A DNA stretch of 64,000 bases from assembly GCA_024919175.1 (NCBI GenBank), contig CP103804.1, positions 868,001-932,000 of the forward strand, read 5' to 3'. Every line of letters begins with the position of its first letter. The stretch's first letter is position 1. This DNA is from Clostridioides difficile (GTDB taxonomy: Bacteria; Bacillota; Clostridia; Peptostreptococcales; Peptostreptococcaceae). The notes below the pieces were generated by a model. The model was not told where the DNA came from, ran no database searches, and saw only the letters and a list, made by a program, of their open reading frames with translations. Shown in pieces: positions 54,301 to 63,298 of the stretch. A program made the position numbers and the translations under genes.

Positions 54301-55011
54301 ATGTTTAGGGTAGTTATATGTGATGACGAAAAAATACAAAGAAGCATACTAAAAGAGTTTGCAGAAAAACTGTTGTCTGAGAGGTGTCTAAATTATCAAA
54401 TATTGGAATTTTCCTGTGGAGAAGATTTACTCTCCAAATACCCAGAAAAAATTGACATTATATTTTTAGATATCCAAATGAAAGATATTAATGGAATCGA
54501 GGTGGCTAAAAAAATAAGAAAATTTGATGAAAAGGTAGAGATTATATTTACAACAGCTTTTTCAGAGTATGCCCCACAAGGCTATGAAGTTCGTGCTTAT
54601 AGGTATTTAGTAAAACCTATAGACTATAGTAATTTCGCAATGGGTGTAAATCTTTGTATTGATAACCTTCAAAGAAAGAAGGAGCGTTATATAGTTTTGT
54701 ACAACAAAAAAGGATTTAATAGAATATTGATAGATTCTATTTTGTATGTTGAAACTGTAAAGAGAGATTTAGTTGTACATACATCAGGTAGAGATTATAA
54801 AGCTAATATGAGTATGAAACAAGCTGAAAAGTTATTGTGTGAAAATGGCTTTTTTAGATGTCATACAAGTTTCATTGTCAATTTGAGAAGAATAGAAGAT
54901 ATTGGAGATAATATGATTACTATTAATGAAAAATTTATACCTATTAGTAAGTACAGACTCAAAGACTTAAAAGCAACACTAACAAGCTTGTTATGTGATA
55001 TAATGTATTAA
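54301..55011 (+). CDS. LytTR-family response regulator (AgrA/VirR-like), orphan
   Basis: A 236-residue regulator: receiver with VICDDEK, phosphoacceptor in DIIFLDIQMKDINGIE and lysine in YLVKPIDY; then a LytTR DNA-binding domain (ILIDSILYVETVKRDLVVHT, GFFRCHTSFIVNLRRIEDI, FIPISKYRLKDLK). Such regulators commonly control extracellular factors and peptide-signalling genes. No histidine kinase or signal peptide gene is adjacent, so the partner is elsewhere. GGAGGTGAT precedes ATG 54301. Confidence 0.92.
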   Translation: MFRVVICDDEKIQRSILKEFAEKLLSERCLNYQILEFSCGEDLLSKYPEKIDIIFLDIQMKDINGIEVAKKIRKFDEKVEIIFTTAFSEYAPQGYEVRAYRYLVKPIDYSNFAMGVNLCIDNLQRKKERYIVLYNKKGFNRILIDSILYVETVKRDLVVHTSGRDYKANMSMKQAEKLLCENGFFRCHTSFIVNLRRIEDIGDNMITINEKFIPISKYRLKDLKATLTSLLCDIMY

Positions 55012-55076
55012 TTTTGAAAAAGGTAAAGAAATATGTTAAAAAATATTTAATGTCATCACAAAGCTATTGATTCAAA

Positions 55077-55120
55077 ACTGTCTTAATGTAGAAGAACTTT
55101 TCTATATTAAGACAGTCTTT
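55077..55120. terminator. Terminator between the LytTR gene and azlD
   Basis: ACTGTCTTAATGTAGAA with TTCTATATTAAGACAGT, six-base loop, then CTTTGTT. Confidence 0.8.
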
Positions 55121-55291
55121 GTTGTGTAAAATAGTAATTTAGTAGTTATCATTATTGTTCTATATGTAAGGTATGTTAATTATAATATGTATTAATTTAA
55201 TTTTAAAATATTAACTTCAATAAAATATTAACTTCAATAAAATATATTTTATATTTTGTACTATATCATATGTTGTATATAGTGCTATAAA

Positions 55292-55615
55292 TTATAATAT
55301 AATTCCAAATAAAAATATGGATATTGCACCTACAGCTATTGATACTGCAATAGATTTAAATTTATAAGCTACTAATAGTACTATTATGCCTGAAATAATC
55401 TTGGGATTAGTAAATGAAAGGTATAGATTATCTCCACTAAAGAAAATATCTTTTGCTATTAGCGAACTAAGTATAGCAATAGGTATAAATTTCATGATAT
55501 CTTTAATAGATTCAGGCATATCATTTTTTGAGAATATTATCATAGGTAAAATTCTTGGAATATAAGTAACAATTGCCATGCCTAAGATAACGATAATTAT
55601 GTAATTATTATTCAT
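55292..55615 (-). CDS. azlD: AzlD-like branched-chain amino acid exporter subunit
   Basis: A 107-residue membrane protein with four helices and the AzlD hallmark TYIPRILPMIIFSK near the N-terminus. It overlaps azlC by 8 bases. AzlCD pairs export branched-chain amino acids or analogues. Confidence 0.88.
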   Translation of the reverse strand: MNNNYIIIVILGMAIVTYIPRILPMIIFSKNDMPESIKDIMKFIPIAILSSLIAKDIFFSGDNLYLSFTNPKIISGIIVLLVAYKFKSIAVSIAVGAISIFLFGIIL

Positions 55616-56321
55616 AGTTGCCTTCCTTTCTATGTATTAATTTCTGAATATAAAAACCAAATAAGGCAGATAAAACAGATGCTATTATAATAACTAAACT
55701 ATTTTTAAAGAAAGTATATAAAACTACTGATAATAATATGGAAAGTATAGAAACAAGTACATATATTTTATTTTTAATTTGACTAACTATTAGAGTAATG
55801 AACATGGCTGTCAGCAGAAAGCCAGCAACAGAATCGCTTATATGAACAATCTCTCCAAGAAATGCACCCACGAAGCAACTTACAGCCCATACTATTATAC
55901 AAAGATTATTTAAGTATAAAGCATGTGTATCGGTCCAATTTCCATAAGTATATTTTTCTAAGTTTATAGCAAATGTTTCATCTGTAACACCATGACAAAA
56001 ATACATTAAAAATTTCATGTTCTTATTTTTTATGTGCATATGTAAGTTGGAGCTCATTAGGAAGTTGCGAAGATTCAATATAAATGTAGTTAAAATTATT
56101 GAAGTAATACTCCCATTTGAAGCGAGCATAGAAGCAGCCACAAATTGTGAGCTACCAGCAAATACTATAAATGACATAAATAATATATAGAAAGCTGGTA
56201 GACCTGCTTTTTGAAGCATAATACCACAAATAAGTCCTAATGGAATATATCCTAGAAATATTGGGATTGATGCTAGAAAGCTTTCCTTTAAGATTTCTCT
56301 TTTTGACATGTCTTTTTTCAA
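55608..56321 (-). CDS. azlC: AzlC-like branched-chain amino acid exporter
   Basis: A ~237-residue membrane protein with the AzlC pattern (FLGYIPLGLICGIML near helix 1, FIVFAGSSQFVAASML, NLRNFLMSSNLH, GVTDETFAIN). Start is uncertain: TTG 56321 lies nine bases after AAGGGG, whereas an in-frame TTG at 56327 is directly against it. Together with AzlD it forms an amino acid exporter. Confidence 0.9.
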   Translation of the reverse strand: MKKDMSKREILKESFLASIPIFLGYIPLGLICGIMLQKAGLPAFYILFMSFIVFAGSSQFVAASMLASNGSITSIILTTFILNLRNFLMSSNLHMHIKNKNMKFLMYFCHGVTDETFAINLEKYTYGNWTDTHALYLNNLCIIVWAVSCFVGAFLGEIVHISDSVAGFLLTAMFITLIVSQIKNKIYVLVSILSILLSVVLYTFFKNSLVIIIASVLSALFGFYIQKLIHRKEGNYE

Positions 56322-57048
56322 ATACAATCACCCCTTAAAAATAATGAATATTTATAAAATTCTATAAATAATTGTTTCATTTTATTATAGCTATTTTAGC
56401 TAGTTATATCAATGATTAAGATGATAGCATATAAGTATTAAAAAATTTACTTATAGTCTGTAGAACTTATGGTAATGATTTAATAAATAGTTTAATTCTA
56501 TTGAAAGATTTCCTTTTATGCAATTTATTTATTGAAATATGATATAATGTATAGGTATATGGTATTATTTAACATGCAAGAGAAATTTTACTTTATTGGA
56601 TTTTTTAGATACTAACAAAATATAGTTTTTTAATATTACTTACTGATATTAATTTTTAGAATAGTACTTAAATGGGTTGTACAACATATAAAGATAATTA
56701 TTCCCCTAGATAAATAAGATTAAGATATATAATATTTAAATTACAAAATATGAAATATAATTGATAATTAATTGTGAATAATAAATAATAAAATATACAA
56801 GGGGATTGTCTAATAAAAAGACAGTCCCCTTTTTACAAATAATTCTAAATTGTGATATAAATCTAAAAATTTTATCGTAATATTTAACAATTTAATGACA
56901 ATAATTGATATAATTAAGATAAATTAAGTATATAGTGTACTTATTTTATGTTTTTAGCAACAAATAGAGCATTTAAAAGATAAATTGTGCCACTTAAATT
57001 AAAGTTTAAGATGAACTATTAATGTAGATATATTAAAAACTTTTAGTA
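56322..57048. other. 727-bp gap with a free-standing terminator; possible small RNA
   Basis: No open frame of note on either strand. A TATAAT at about 56541-56546 lies on the plus strand without a clear -35 box. A strong terminator (56799-56836) follows ~250 bases later although no gene ends there, consistent with an untranslated transcript. This is inference from layout. Confidence 0.4.
56799..56836 (+). terminator. Strong intrinsic terminator with no upstream gene
   Basis: AAGGGGATTGTCT pairs with AGACAGTCCCCTT around a seven-base A-rich loop, followed by TTTTT. The nearest upstream plus-strand gene ends at 55011. Confidence 0.8.
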
Positions 57049-58086
57049 ATGGAGAATATATGTGATATGAATAATAAAGTTAAGGTTGCAGTATTAGATA
57101 CAGGAATAGATAAAGAACATGATTACTTAAAAGATAACTTAGTTGGAGGAATTGCTTTTGAATGTATACACGACTATATCTTTATATCAGACAAATTTGA
57201 TGATGAAGATGGTCATGGAACTGCTTGTGCATCAATAATAAAAAAGGAGTATGAAGATGTAGAGCTATTTGTGATAAAAGTTTTAGGGAAAGATAGTATT
57301 GCAAATATAAAAGTTCTTGAAGAGGCATTAAAATACCTTTTGGATACCAATATAAGACTGATTAGCTTAAGTTTATCAGTTATAGGTGTAGAAAGTGTTA
57401 AAGGCTTATTTGAAGTTTGCTATGAATTGTTTAGAAAAGGAAAGATAATAGTATGTTCCTTAGCTAATAACTTTGACTTGAGTTATCCAGCTATGTTTAA
57501 CAATGTGATAGGTGTAAGGGCTTCTACTTTGGATATAGAGAATTCTTTTTGGTACAATAAAAAATATGATGTCCAATGTGTTATGGATAGTAATTCATAT
57601 ATAAGTTGTGATATAAATAATTCTTTCAGATTACCGCCAAAATGTAATAGTTATGTAGCTGCAAAGTTTACTGGGAAAATAGCTAAAATATTATCAGAAG
57701 AGCCAAACATAACAGTATCTGCGTTAAATAAAAAACTTGAGTCTCTAGCAACTAAAAATTGTTGGAGTAGTAGTGATTTAGACAAGTATAGTAGGATTCC
57801 AGATTTTAAAGTGGATTTATATGATAAGGAAAATGCTTTGCTTATGGAAGTTGCTGATGTTATTAGAGATTGCTTAAATACTGAAGCAAGTAATGAAAAA
57901 TTATTTCAATGTAGCCTTTTTAATAAAGAGATAGGATTAGTTTATGATAATTGTTTTAATCTATTAGAAAAATTAGAGAACAGATTTGATTTGAAATTTA
58001 ATTATATGGATATATCAAAATATGATTTAGTTTCCATATATACATTAACTGAATTAGTAGAAAGACATACAAATACAAAAGATTAA
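57049..58086 (+). CDS. S8 subtilase with C-terminal acyl-carrier-like domain
   Basis: A 345-residue protein with no signal peptide. The subtilase domain (~1-235) shows catalytic Asp in AVLDTGID, His in DGHGTACASI and a Ser in NSYVAAKFTGKIA, a variant of GTSxAAP; the oxyanion Asn is plausible in SLANNFD. The last ~85 residues look like an acyl-carrier-protein helical bundle (IGLVYDNCFNLLEKLENRFDLKF then YTLTELVERH), but DSL, where phosphopantetheine would attach, reads DNC. This resembles proteins of peptide-maturation gene sets. ATG 57067, 12 bases after GGAG, is an alternative start. No precursor peptide or radical SAM gene adjoins it. Confidence 0.78.
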   Translation: MENICDMNNKVKVAVLDTGIDKEHDYLKDNLVGGIAFECIHDYIFISDKFDDEDGHGTACASIIKKEYEDVELFVIKVLGKDSIANIKVLEEALKYLLDTNIRLISLSLSVIGVESVKGLFEVCYELFRKGKIIVCSLANNFDLSYPAMFNNVIGVRASTLDIENSFWYNKKYDVQCVMDSNSYISCDINNSFRLPPKCNSYVAAKFTGKIAKILSEEPNITVSALNKKLESLATKNCWSSSDLDKYSRIPDFKVDLYDKENALLMEVADVIRDCLNTEASNEKLFQCSLFNKEIGLVYDNCFNLLEKLENRFDLKFNYMDISKYDLVSIYTLTELVERHTNTKD

Positions 58087-58218
58087 TAAAAATTTATTAG
58101 CCAAATTTAATGTAGAAGGTGTTAGATTATATGTATTCTTTGTCAGTAGATTAAAAGTGAAAAATATACTATAATTAGATAACATAAAATAAAATGCCAA
58201 TACAGGGGGAATTAGATA

Positions 58219-59517
58219 ATGAAATATGAAGAAGCATTAGAATATATATCACAAACCAATAAGTTTGGTATAAGATTAGGTTTAGAGAATATTGGGAAAT
58301 TATTAGAACTGTTGGGAAATCCACAAGAAACTTTAAATATAATACATGTAGCTGGAACTAATGGAAAAGGTTCGGTGTGTTCTTTTATTTCTAATATACT
58401 AAGAGAAAGTGGATATAAGGTCGGCCTATACACATCTCCGTATTTAGAAACTTTTACTGAGCGTATAAGAGTAAATGGAGAGAATATACCACAAGAAGAT
58501 GTCGCTAGGATAATTGGTTTAATAAAAGAAAAGATAGAAGTTATGGTAAGCCAAGGTTATGCATATCCAACTGAATTTGAAGTGGTTACTGCAATGGCAT
58601 TTTATTACTATTCAGAGCAAAGAGTAGATTTTGTAGCTTTAGAAGTTGGATTAGGTGGAAGATACGATGCTACAAATATAATAACAAAATCGCTTGTAAG
58701 TGTTATAACATCTATAAGTTTAGACCATACAGGAATACTTGGAGATACAATAGAAAAAATAGCATATGAAAAAGCTGGTATAATAAAGGAAAATGGAGTA
58801 GTACTGGTTTATGACCAGACTGATGAAGCAAAGGATGTTATAAAGTCAGTTTGCAAAGAAAAAAATGCAAAATACATAGAAGTTAATTTTGACAATATAA
58901 ATATAAAAAAATCAGATATAAACTCTCAGGTGTATGATTGTAATGTAATGGGAGAAGTTTATAATAATCTTGAAATAATGTTGATAGGTGAACATCAAAT
59001 AAATAATTCTATACTTGCAATGAGTGCATTAAAATATCTAAAAGATACAAAAAAATTAGATAATGTAAGTGAAGAATCCATAAGAAAAGGTCTTATAACT
59101 ACTAAATGGCCAGGAAGAATAGAAAAGATAAAAGAAAGTCCAATTTTTATAATAGATGGAGCACATAACGAAGATGGAGCAAAATCTTTAGCAAAAGCAC
59201 TTGATAAACATTTTAAAGATAAAAAACTAACTTTATTAATAGGTATGTTAGAAGATAAAGATATTGATGGCGTCTTGGATATATTAATGCCTAAATTTAG
59301 TAAAGTAGTGACAACGACTCCTAATAATCCAAGAGCTATAAATTCAGATATATTAAAAGAAAAAATATTAAAATATGTAAGTGATGTAACATCAAAACAT
59401 GAAATAGAAGATGCAGTTAATTATACATTGGAAACGTCAAACAAGGATGATATTATAATAAGTGCAGGTTCTTTATACATGATAGGTACAGTGAGAACTT
59501 TGGTAAAGAAATTATAA
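58219..59517 (+). CDS. folC: Folylpolyglutamate synthase / dihydrofolate synthase
   Basis: A 432-residue Mur-ligase-family enzyme with the P-loop HVAGTNGKGSVCSFI, the FolC segment YTSPYLETFTERIRVNGE, SLDHTGILGDTIEKIAYEKAGIIK and a C-terminal domain with IIDGAHNEDGAKSL. It adds glutamate to folates, retaining them in the cell. GGGGGA precedes ATG 58219. Single-gene unit with a terminator. Confidence 0.96.
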   Translation: MKYEEALEYISQTNKFGIRLGLENIGKLLELLGNPQETLNIIHVAGTNGKGSVCSFISNILRESGYKVGLYTSPYLETFTERIRVNGENIPQEDVARIIGLIKEKIEVMVSQGYAYPTEFEVVTAMAFYYYSEQRVDFVALEVGLGGRYDATNIITKSLVSVITSISLDHTGILGDTIEKIAYEKAGIIKENGVVLVYDQTDEAKDVIKSVCKEKNAKYIEVNFDNINIKKSDINSQVYDCNVMGEVYNNLEIMLIGEHQINNSILAMSALKYLKDTKKLDNVSEESIRKGLITTKWPGRIEKIKESPIFIIDGAHNEDGAKSLAKALDKHFKDKKLTLLIGMLEDKDIDGVLDILMPKFSKVVTTTPNNPRAINSDILKEKILKYVSDVTSKHEIEDAVNYTLETSNKDDIIISAGSLYMIGTVRTLVKKL

Positions 59518-59577
59518 TTTTATAAAATACAAAGATATAGAAATAATTATATAGATAAAAATAAAAGATATATAAAG

Positions 59578-59612
59578 AGGAGTTGGCTAAAATAATAGAC
59601 AACTCCTTTTTT
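59578..59612. terminator. Bidirectional terminator after folC
   Basis: AGGAGTTG with CAACTCCT, 14-base loop, then six T residues; A-rich on the other side, so it may also serve the opposing TSCPD gene. Confidence 0.85.
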
Positions 59613-59659
59613 AATAAAATCAGTTTTTAGATGAGCATACTACTCTATATTGGTGATAC

Positions 59660-59905
59660 CTATATAGATTGACGAATGGCTTTAGATAATTGGTCTGGGC
59701 AAGAAGTACCTTTACCACCACAATCAATACCATTTAATTTATCAGCAATTTCAAGAGCATTTTGACCAATTATTAAACTCTTAAGTCCTAATAAATTTCC
59801 ATTACATCCTCCTATAAATTCAGCATCAACAATCACATTATTTTCATCAACTTCAAAAAACATTTCTCTACAACAAACACCACTTGGGTTAAAAGTAACT
59901 TTCAT
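59660..59905 (-). CDS. TSCPD-domain protein (TIGR03905-like)
   Basis: An 81-residue protein from ATG 59905, seven bases after GGAGG; the upstream in-frame ATG overlaps that site. It has a CC pair (SGVCCREMFFEVD), GGCNGNLLGLKSLI, and the TSCPDQL motif that names the domain, also found at the C-terminus of some ribonucleotide reductases. Four or more conserved cysteines suggest metal binding. Function unknown. Confidence 0.85.
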   Translation of the reverse strand: MKVTFNPSGVCCREMFFEVDENNVIVDAEFIGGCNGNLLGLKSLIIGQNALEIADKLNGIDCGGKGTSCPDQLSKAIRQSI

Positions 59906-60053
59906 AAAAAAGACCTCCATTAATTATTATTTCATTGTGTCAACATCAATAATAATACCAAATATATGTGTAATAATGCAACTATAAAGCATAATACAAG
60001 CTAATAAAATAATATATTATTGTAGTATATGTATTGTAGAGAGGAGGGATTAT

Positions 60054-60920
60054 GTGAAAATCTATATTTCTAACTACCTGTCAAAGAGCATTAGTATAGT
60101 TGATTATTCTACACTTGAACTAGAAAAAGAAATAGTATTAGAGGATAATATATATCCACATCATTTTTGCATAGAAAAGGAAAAAAATTTAATATACATA
60201 CCTAGTTCGAGCAATGGAATACTGTATGTTTTAGATTTAAGTAATGATAAAATAATTGATACTGTTTCTATAGGAGGAAGCCTTAGTCAAGTTATGCTTA
60301 GTGATAATGAGTTATTTGTAGCAAATGAAGATTCAAATAGTATATATGTATTGGATAAAAACACATTGAACCCAATAGGAATTATTGGTGTTGACAATAT
60401 GCCACATGGATTTGATTTTGACAGAGAGACTAAAAAGCTATATGTACCATGTATAAATTCAATAGTATGTATAGACACAGTAAATAAAAATATACAAAAG
60501 AAAATCAATATGGACTTTAGAGCATGGCATATAGCTCTTGATAAACAAAAGAAAGAAATGTATATATCAACACTTGATGGAAAGCTTATAATAGTTGATG
60601 AAGTAAGTATGGATATAAAAAAGGTATTATATGAATTCTTATTGCCAGTAGAAATAAGGTTTAATTATAGTGGGAAAAAAGTTTATGTTGCTGACTTGGG
60701 TTATAATAATGTAAGGATTTTAGATTATACAACAAGTAAATATATTGGAAACATTGAGATAGATGGAATTCCTCAGGGATTAGAAATATCTAAAGATGAA
60801 AAGTTATTATTTGTATCAGACACTCAAGAAAATTCAGTGAAAGTTTATGAAACTGCAAATAATAAATTAATAAAAATAATCAAGGTAGGAAAAGAGCCTA
60901 CAACTATAGTTTGTTTGTAG
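60054..60920 (+). CDS. YncE-like beta-propeller (YVTN repeat) protein
   Basis: A 288-residue protein without a signal peptide, starting at GTG 60054 (GAGGAGGG). It is built of ~40-residue blades ending in patterns such as IYIPSSSNGILYVLDLSNDKII, LFVANEDSNSIYVLDKNT, VYVADLGYNNVRILD and LFVSDTQENSVKVYE, six or seven in all. Cytoplasmic location and lack of catalytic residues leave the role open. Its stop is 3 bp from that of the convergent DUF4364 gene. Confidence 0.85.
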   Translation: MKIYISNYLSKSISIVDYSTLELEKEIVLEDNIYPHHFCIEKEKNLIYIPSSSNGILYVLDLSNDKIIDTVSIGGSLSQVMLSDNELFVANEDSNSIYVLDKNTLNPIGIIGVDNMPHGFDFDRETKKLYVPCINSIVCIDTVNKNIQKKINMDFRAWHIALDKQKKEMYISTLDGKLIIVDEVSMDIKKVLYEFLLPVEIRFNYSGKKVYVADLGYNNVRILDYTTSKYIGNIEIDGIPQGLEISKDEKLLFVSDTQENSVKVYETANNKLIKIIKVGKEPTTIVCL

Positions 60921-60923
60921 GCC

Positions 60924-61460
60924 TTAATGTATGTCTCTTATAAGTAAGTCGATAACTTCGGCATACATATAAGATGCATTGTTTTTCCAATTATTACAAA
61001 TAAGTTTTGCTTGTTTCTCTGATGAAACATTTAGATTTAAATCTATTAAGTTAGATTGATTTTCTATGACTCTAAGGTTGACAATAAATTCATTATCACT
61101 TTGTTTTACGAAGCTAGATTTTACTTGAGTATCTGCTAGTAAATTTTCTTTATTAGAATCTATATACTTGTCTATTTTTTCAGTAACACTAGTAGGTATT
61201 CGATTAAAAAAGTATTCTAGACTTTCTACGCCTCTTTGAGTAAGAGCATAATATTCTCTGTCAGAGTCTTTATATGTAGTCAAAAACTTAGATTCCATAA
61301 GCTGAGATAAAAGCTGTTGTAATGAAAAGTAATTCATCATTTCAGTCTCTAATACTACTTGAGTTATTTGAGAATTAGTTAAATCCATTTTAATTTTTTC
61401 CAATATATACAAAATTAAAAGTTTGTGATAAGCTAATTCTTCAGATGAGTTTTCAAACAT
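60924..61460 (-). CDS. DUF4364 family protein (winged-helix-like)
   Basis: A 178-residue soluble protein from ATG 61460, nine bases after GGAGG; the ATG at 61469 abuts that site. The N-terminal ~80 residues look like a winged helix-turn-helix (HKLLILYILEKIKMDLTNSQITQVVLE, LLSQLMESKFLTTY, YALTQRGVESLEYFFNRIP), followed by a beta-rich domain. The family is found in Clostridia and is uncharacterised; DNA binding is inferred. Confidence 0.8.
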   Translation of the reverse strand: MFENSSEELAYHKLLILYILEKIKMDLTNSQITQVVLETEMMNYFSLQQLLSQLMESKFLTTYKDSDREYYALTQRGVESLEYFFNRIPTSVTEKIDKYIDSNKENLLADTQVKSSFVKQSDNEFIVNLRVIENQSNLIDLNLNVSSEKQAKLICNNWKNNASYMYAEVIDLLIRDIH

Positions 61461-61597
61461 AAATATCATCCTCCGTCAAACTATTTCTATATATAATATA
61501 TTAAACTAATTTATACAAAATTAAAAGAATAATTTGTATAGTATCATTAATCTTTAACAAATTATATAAAATTAATTTTATAAATAAAGATAAGAAA

Positions 61598-61626
61598 ACA
61601 GGGCTACCAATCGGCAGCCCTGTTGA
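61598..61626 (-). terminator. Terminator after the SASP gene
   Basis: ACAGGGCT/AGCCCTGT arms with a ten-base loop, followed on the minus strand by TTTTCTTA. Confidence 0.82.
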
Positions 61627-61650
61627 TACCCAGGTGTCAAAATTTACTAT

Positions 61651-61854
61651 CTATTTTCCAGCCATTTGTCTTTCAGCCATTTCAACTAATTTCTTAGTCA
61701 TGTATCCACCAACATATCCATTTTCTCTAGCTGTTAAGTTACCTTTGTCTATGTTTTCATAGTTAGATAAACCTATTTCGTTAGCTATTTCTAATTTCAT
61801 TTGATTTAAAGCTGCTTTTGCTTCTGGCACTACTGTTCTGTTTGAATTTGACAT
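61651..61854 (-). CDS. sspB: Small acid-soluble spore protein, alpha/beta type
   Basis: A 67-residue SASP with the family hallmarks: a protease (GPR) cleavage region LEIANEIGL and the C-terminal DNA-binding segment NGYVGGYMTKKLVEMAE preceded by LTARENG. It coats spore DNA and is degraded on germination. Strong ribosome site AAGGAGGAAA. A sigma-G-like promoter lies at 61883-61912. The symbol follows the C. difficile gene known at this locus. Confidence 0.95.
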   Translation of the reverse strand: MSNSNRTVVPEAKAALNQMKLEIANEIGLSNYENIDKGNLTARENGYVGGYMTKKLVEMAERQMAGK

Positions 61855-61882
61855 AGTAAATTTCCTCCTTAAATAATTAGTT

Positions 61883-61912
61883 TATGATGTCTAACAACAC
61901 TTTTATTTATGT
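61883..61912 (-). promoter_or_regulatory. Sigma-G-like promoter of the SASP gene
   Basis: On the minus strand ACATA (-35-like, 61908-61912) and CATCATA (-10-like, 61883-61889) are separated by 18 bp, close to the forespore sigma-G consensus GCATR-18-CATWMTA and 28 bp before the start codon. Confidence 0.6.
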
Positions 61913-62144
61913 GATGTTAATACTAATTTCTCCAAAATAAAAATAATATATACAGAGAAATAAAGGTAAAAATGTAAAAAATATAAAAAAATTAAAAAAA
62001 GGAGTATTTTAAAGAATTTAATTGCCTTAATACAGAGTTTATTTTTTTAGCTGTTCTCTTATAAATTAAATATTACAGTACTTTTTTGAGCTAAAAAAAA
62101 ATAAATTTTAAATATAGAAGAATTTATTTAAAAGGGGGAATAGT

Positions 62145-62909
62145 ATGAAAAGAGAAGTTAAGAGAACTAAAGCTTTAATATATAGTGTTTTATTTTTTTC
62201 ATTGTTATTAGTATTGATATTTGCTCTTGTTTATGGAATAAAATATGTGTGTTCTAAGTCTGATAACTCAAAAATGCCTATATATAGAGTTGATACAAAT
62301 AAAAAAAATATAGCTCTGAGTTTCGATGTTGCTTGGGGAACTGATAACATGAACGATATTCTTAAAATTTTGGATAAACATAACATAAAAGCTACTTTTT
62401 TTCTAGTTGGTAGTTGGGTAGATGATAATGAAGAAATTGTTAAAACTATTGAGGAAAAAGGACATGAGATTGGAAATCATTCAAATACTCATGCTAATTT
62501 GAAAGAAATATCAAAAGAGGATATAAGAGAAGAAATAGAAACTACATCAGAAAAGATATTTAATATAACGGGCAAAAAAACCAATTTATTTAGACCACCT
62601 TTTGGAGATGTAAACAATAAAGCTATGGACATTTGTGAAGATTTAGGTTATAAAGTAATTAAGTGGGATGTAGATTCAATAGATTGGAAAGAACTTGGGC
62701 CAAATCATGTAATTGAAAAAGTAATAAAAGAATCTCAGCCTGGTTCAATAGTTTTATTTCATGCTAATATAAATGATGTAGATAACTATTTGGACACTAT
62801 AATAACTCGACTTAAAAAAGATGGATATAGCTTAGTAAAAATATCTGATTTATTATATAAAGATAATTACATAGTTGATTCGAGTGGGGTACAAAAAACT
62901 AGAAATTAA
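62145..62909 (+). CDS. PdaB-like polysaccharide deacetylase
   Basis: A 254-residue protein with one N-terminal membrane helix (LIYSVLFFSLLLVLIFALVYGI) and a CE4 domain: SFDVAWGTDN (motif 1, with the SFDVAWG string typical of the sporulation PdaB subfamily), HSNTH (motif 2), RPPFGDVNNKA (motif 3), KWDVDSIDWK and IVLFHA. PdaB-type proteins act on the spore cortex in Bacillus. It lies beside the SASP gene but is divergently transcribed. Confidence 0.88.
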   Translation: MKREVKRTKALIYSVLFFSLLLVLIFALVYGIKYVCSKSDNSKMPIYRVDTNKKNIALSFDVAWGTDNMNDILKILDKHNIKATFFLVGSWVDDNEEIVKTIEEKGHEIGNHSNTHANLKEISKEDIREEIETTSEKIFNITGKKTNLFRPPFGDVNNKAMDICEDLGYKVIKWDVDSIDWKELGPNHVIEKVIKESQPGSIVLFHANINDVDNYLDTIITRLKKDGYSLVKISDLLYKDNYIVDSSGVQKTRN

Positions 62910-62966
62910 TAAGTAATAAATGTATATTTTTGGAAATATTTTAGTTAAATTATATAGTATATGCTA

Positions 62967-63012
62967 GAAAAGTGTCGATAAAAAGACGGTGTCTGTTTTT
63001 TGACACTTTTTA
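62967..63012 (+). terminator. Terminator after the PdaB-like gene
   Basis: AAAAGTGTC (62968-62976) with GACACTTTTT (63002-63011); an inner AGAC..GTCT pairing is also possible. Confidence 0.8.
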
Positions 63013-63069
63013 TGTATGTATGTAATATCAATAATTATAGATTAAATCAGTTAAAAAAGCGTCTAATAA

Positions 63070-63130
63070 TTGACTTTTTTTTGAAAAGTTCAAAATATTA
63101 AAACTGATTGTAGATGCTGTAAGACAGTAT
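63070..63130 (+). promoter_or_regulatory. Inverted repeats upstream of the prdC sigma-54 promoter
   Basis: Two dyads: TTGACTTTT/AAAAGTTCAA (63070-63093) and ATGCTGTAAGACAGTAT (63114-63130). They are candidate binding sites for the sigma-54 activator PrdR. The distance to -24 (about 70 and 30 bp) makes the first more plausible as an enhancer. Confidence 0.45.
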
Positions 63131-63158
63131 TTTCAAAGGGTATAAGTTTGTTTGAAAG

Positions 63159-63175
63159 TTGGCATGAAAATTGCT
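63159..63175 (+). promoter_or_regulatory. Sigma-54 (SigL) promoter of prdC
   Basis: TTGGCATGAAAATTGCT matches the -24/-12 consensus TGGCAY-N5-TTGCW exactly, with GG and GC correctly spaced. It lies about 125 bp upstream of the prdC start, implying a long leader. Confidence 0.85.
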
Positions 63176-63298
63176 TTGTTAATAAGCGATATGTTCTATA
63201 GAAATAAACAATAAGTTAAAGCCTTGTAATAGAAAAACAAGATTAACATTATTTGAACAGCTTATAAAAAAATTAATATATTTAAGGGGGCGTACTAG

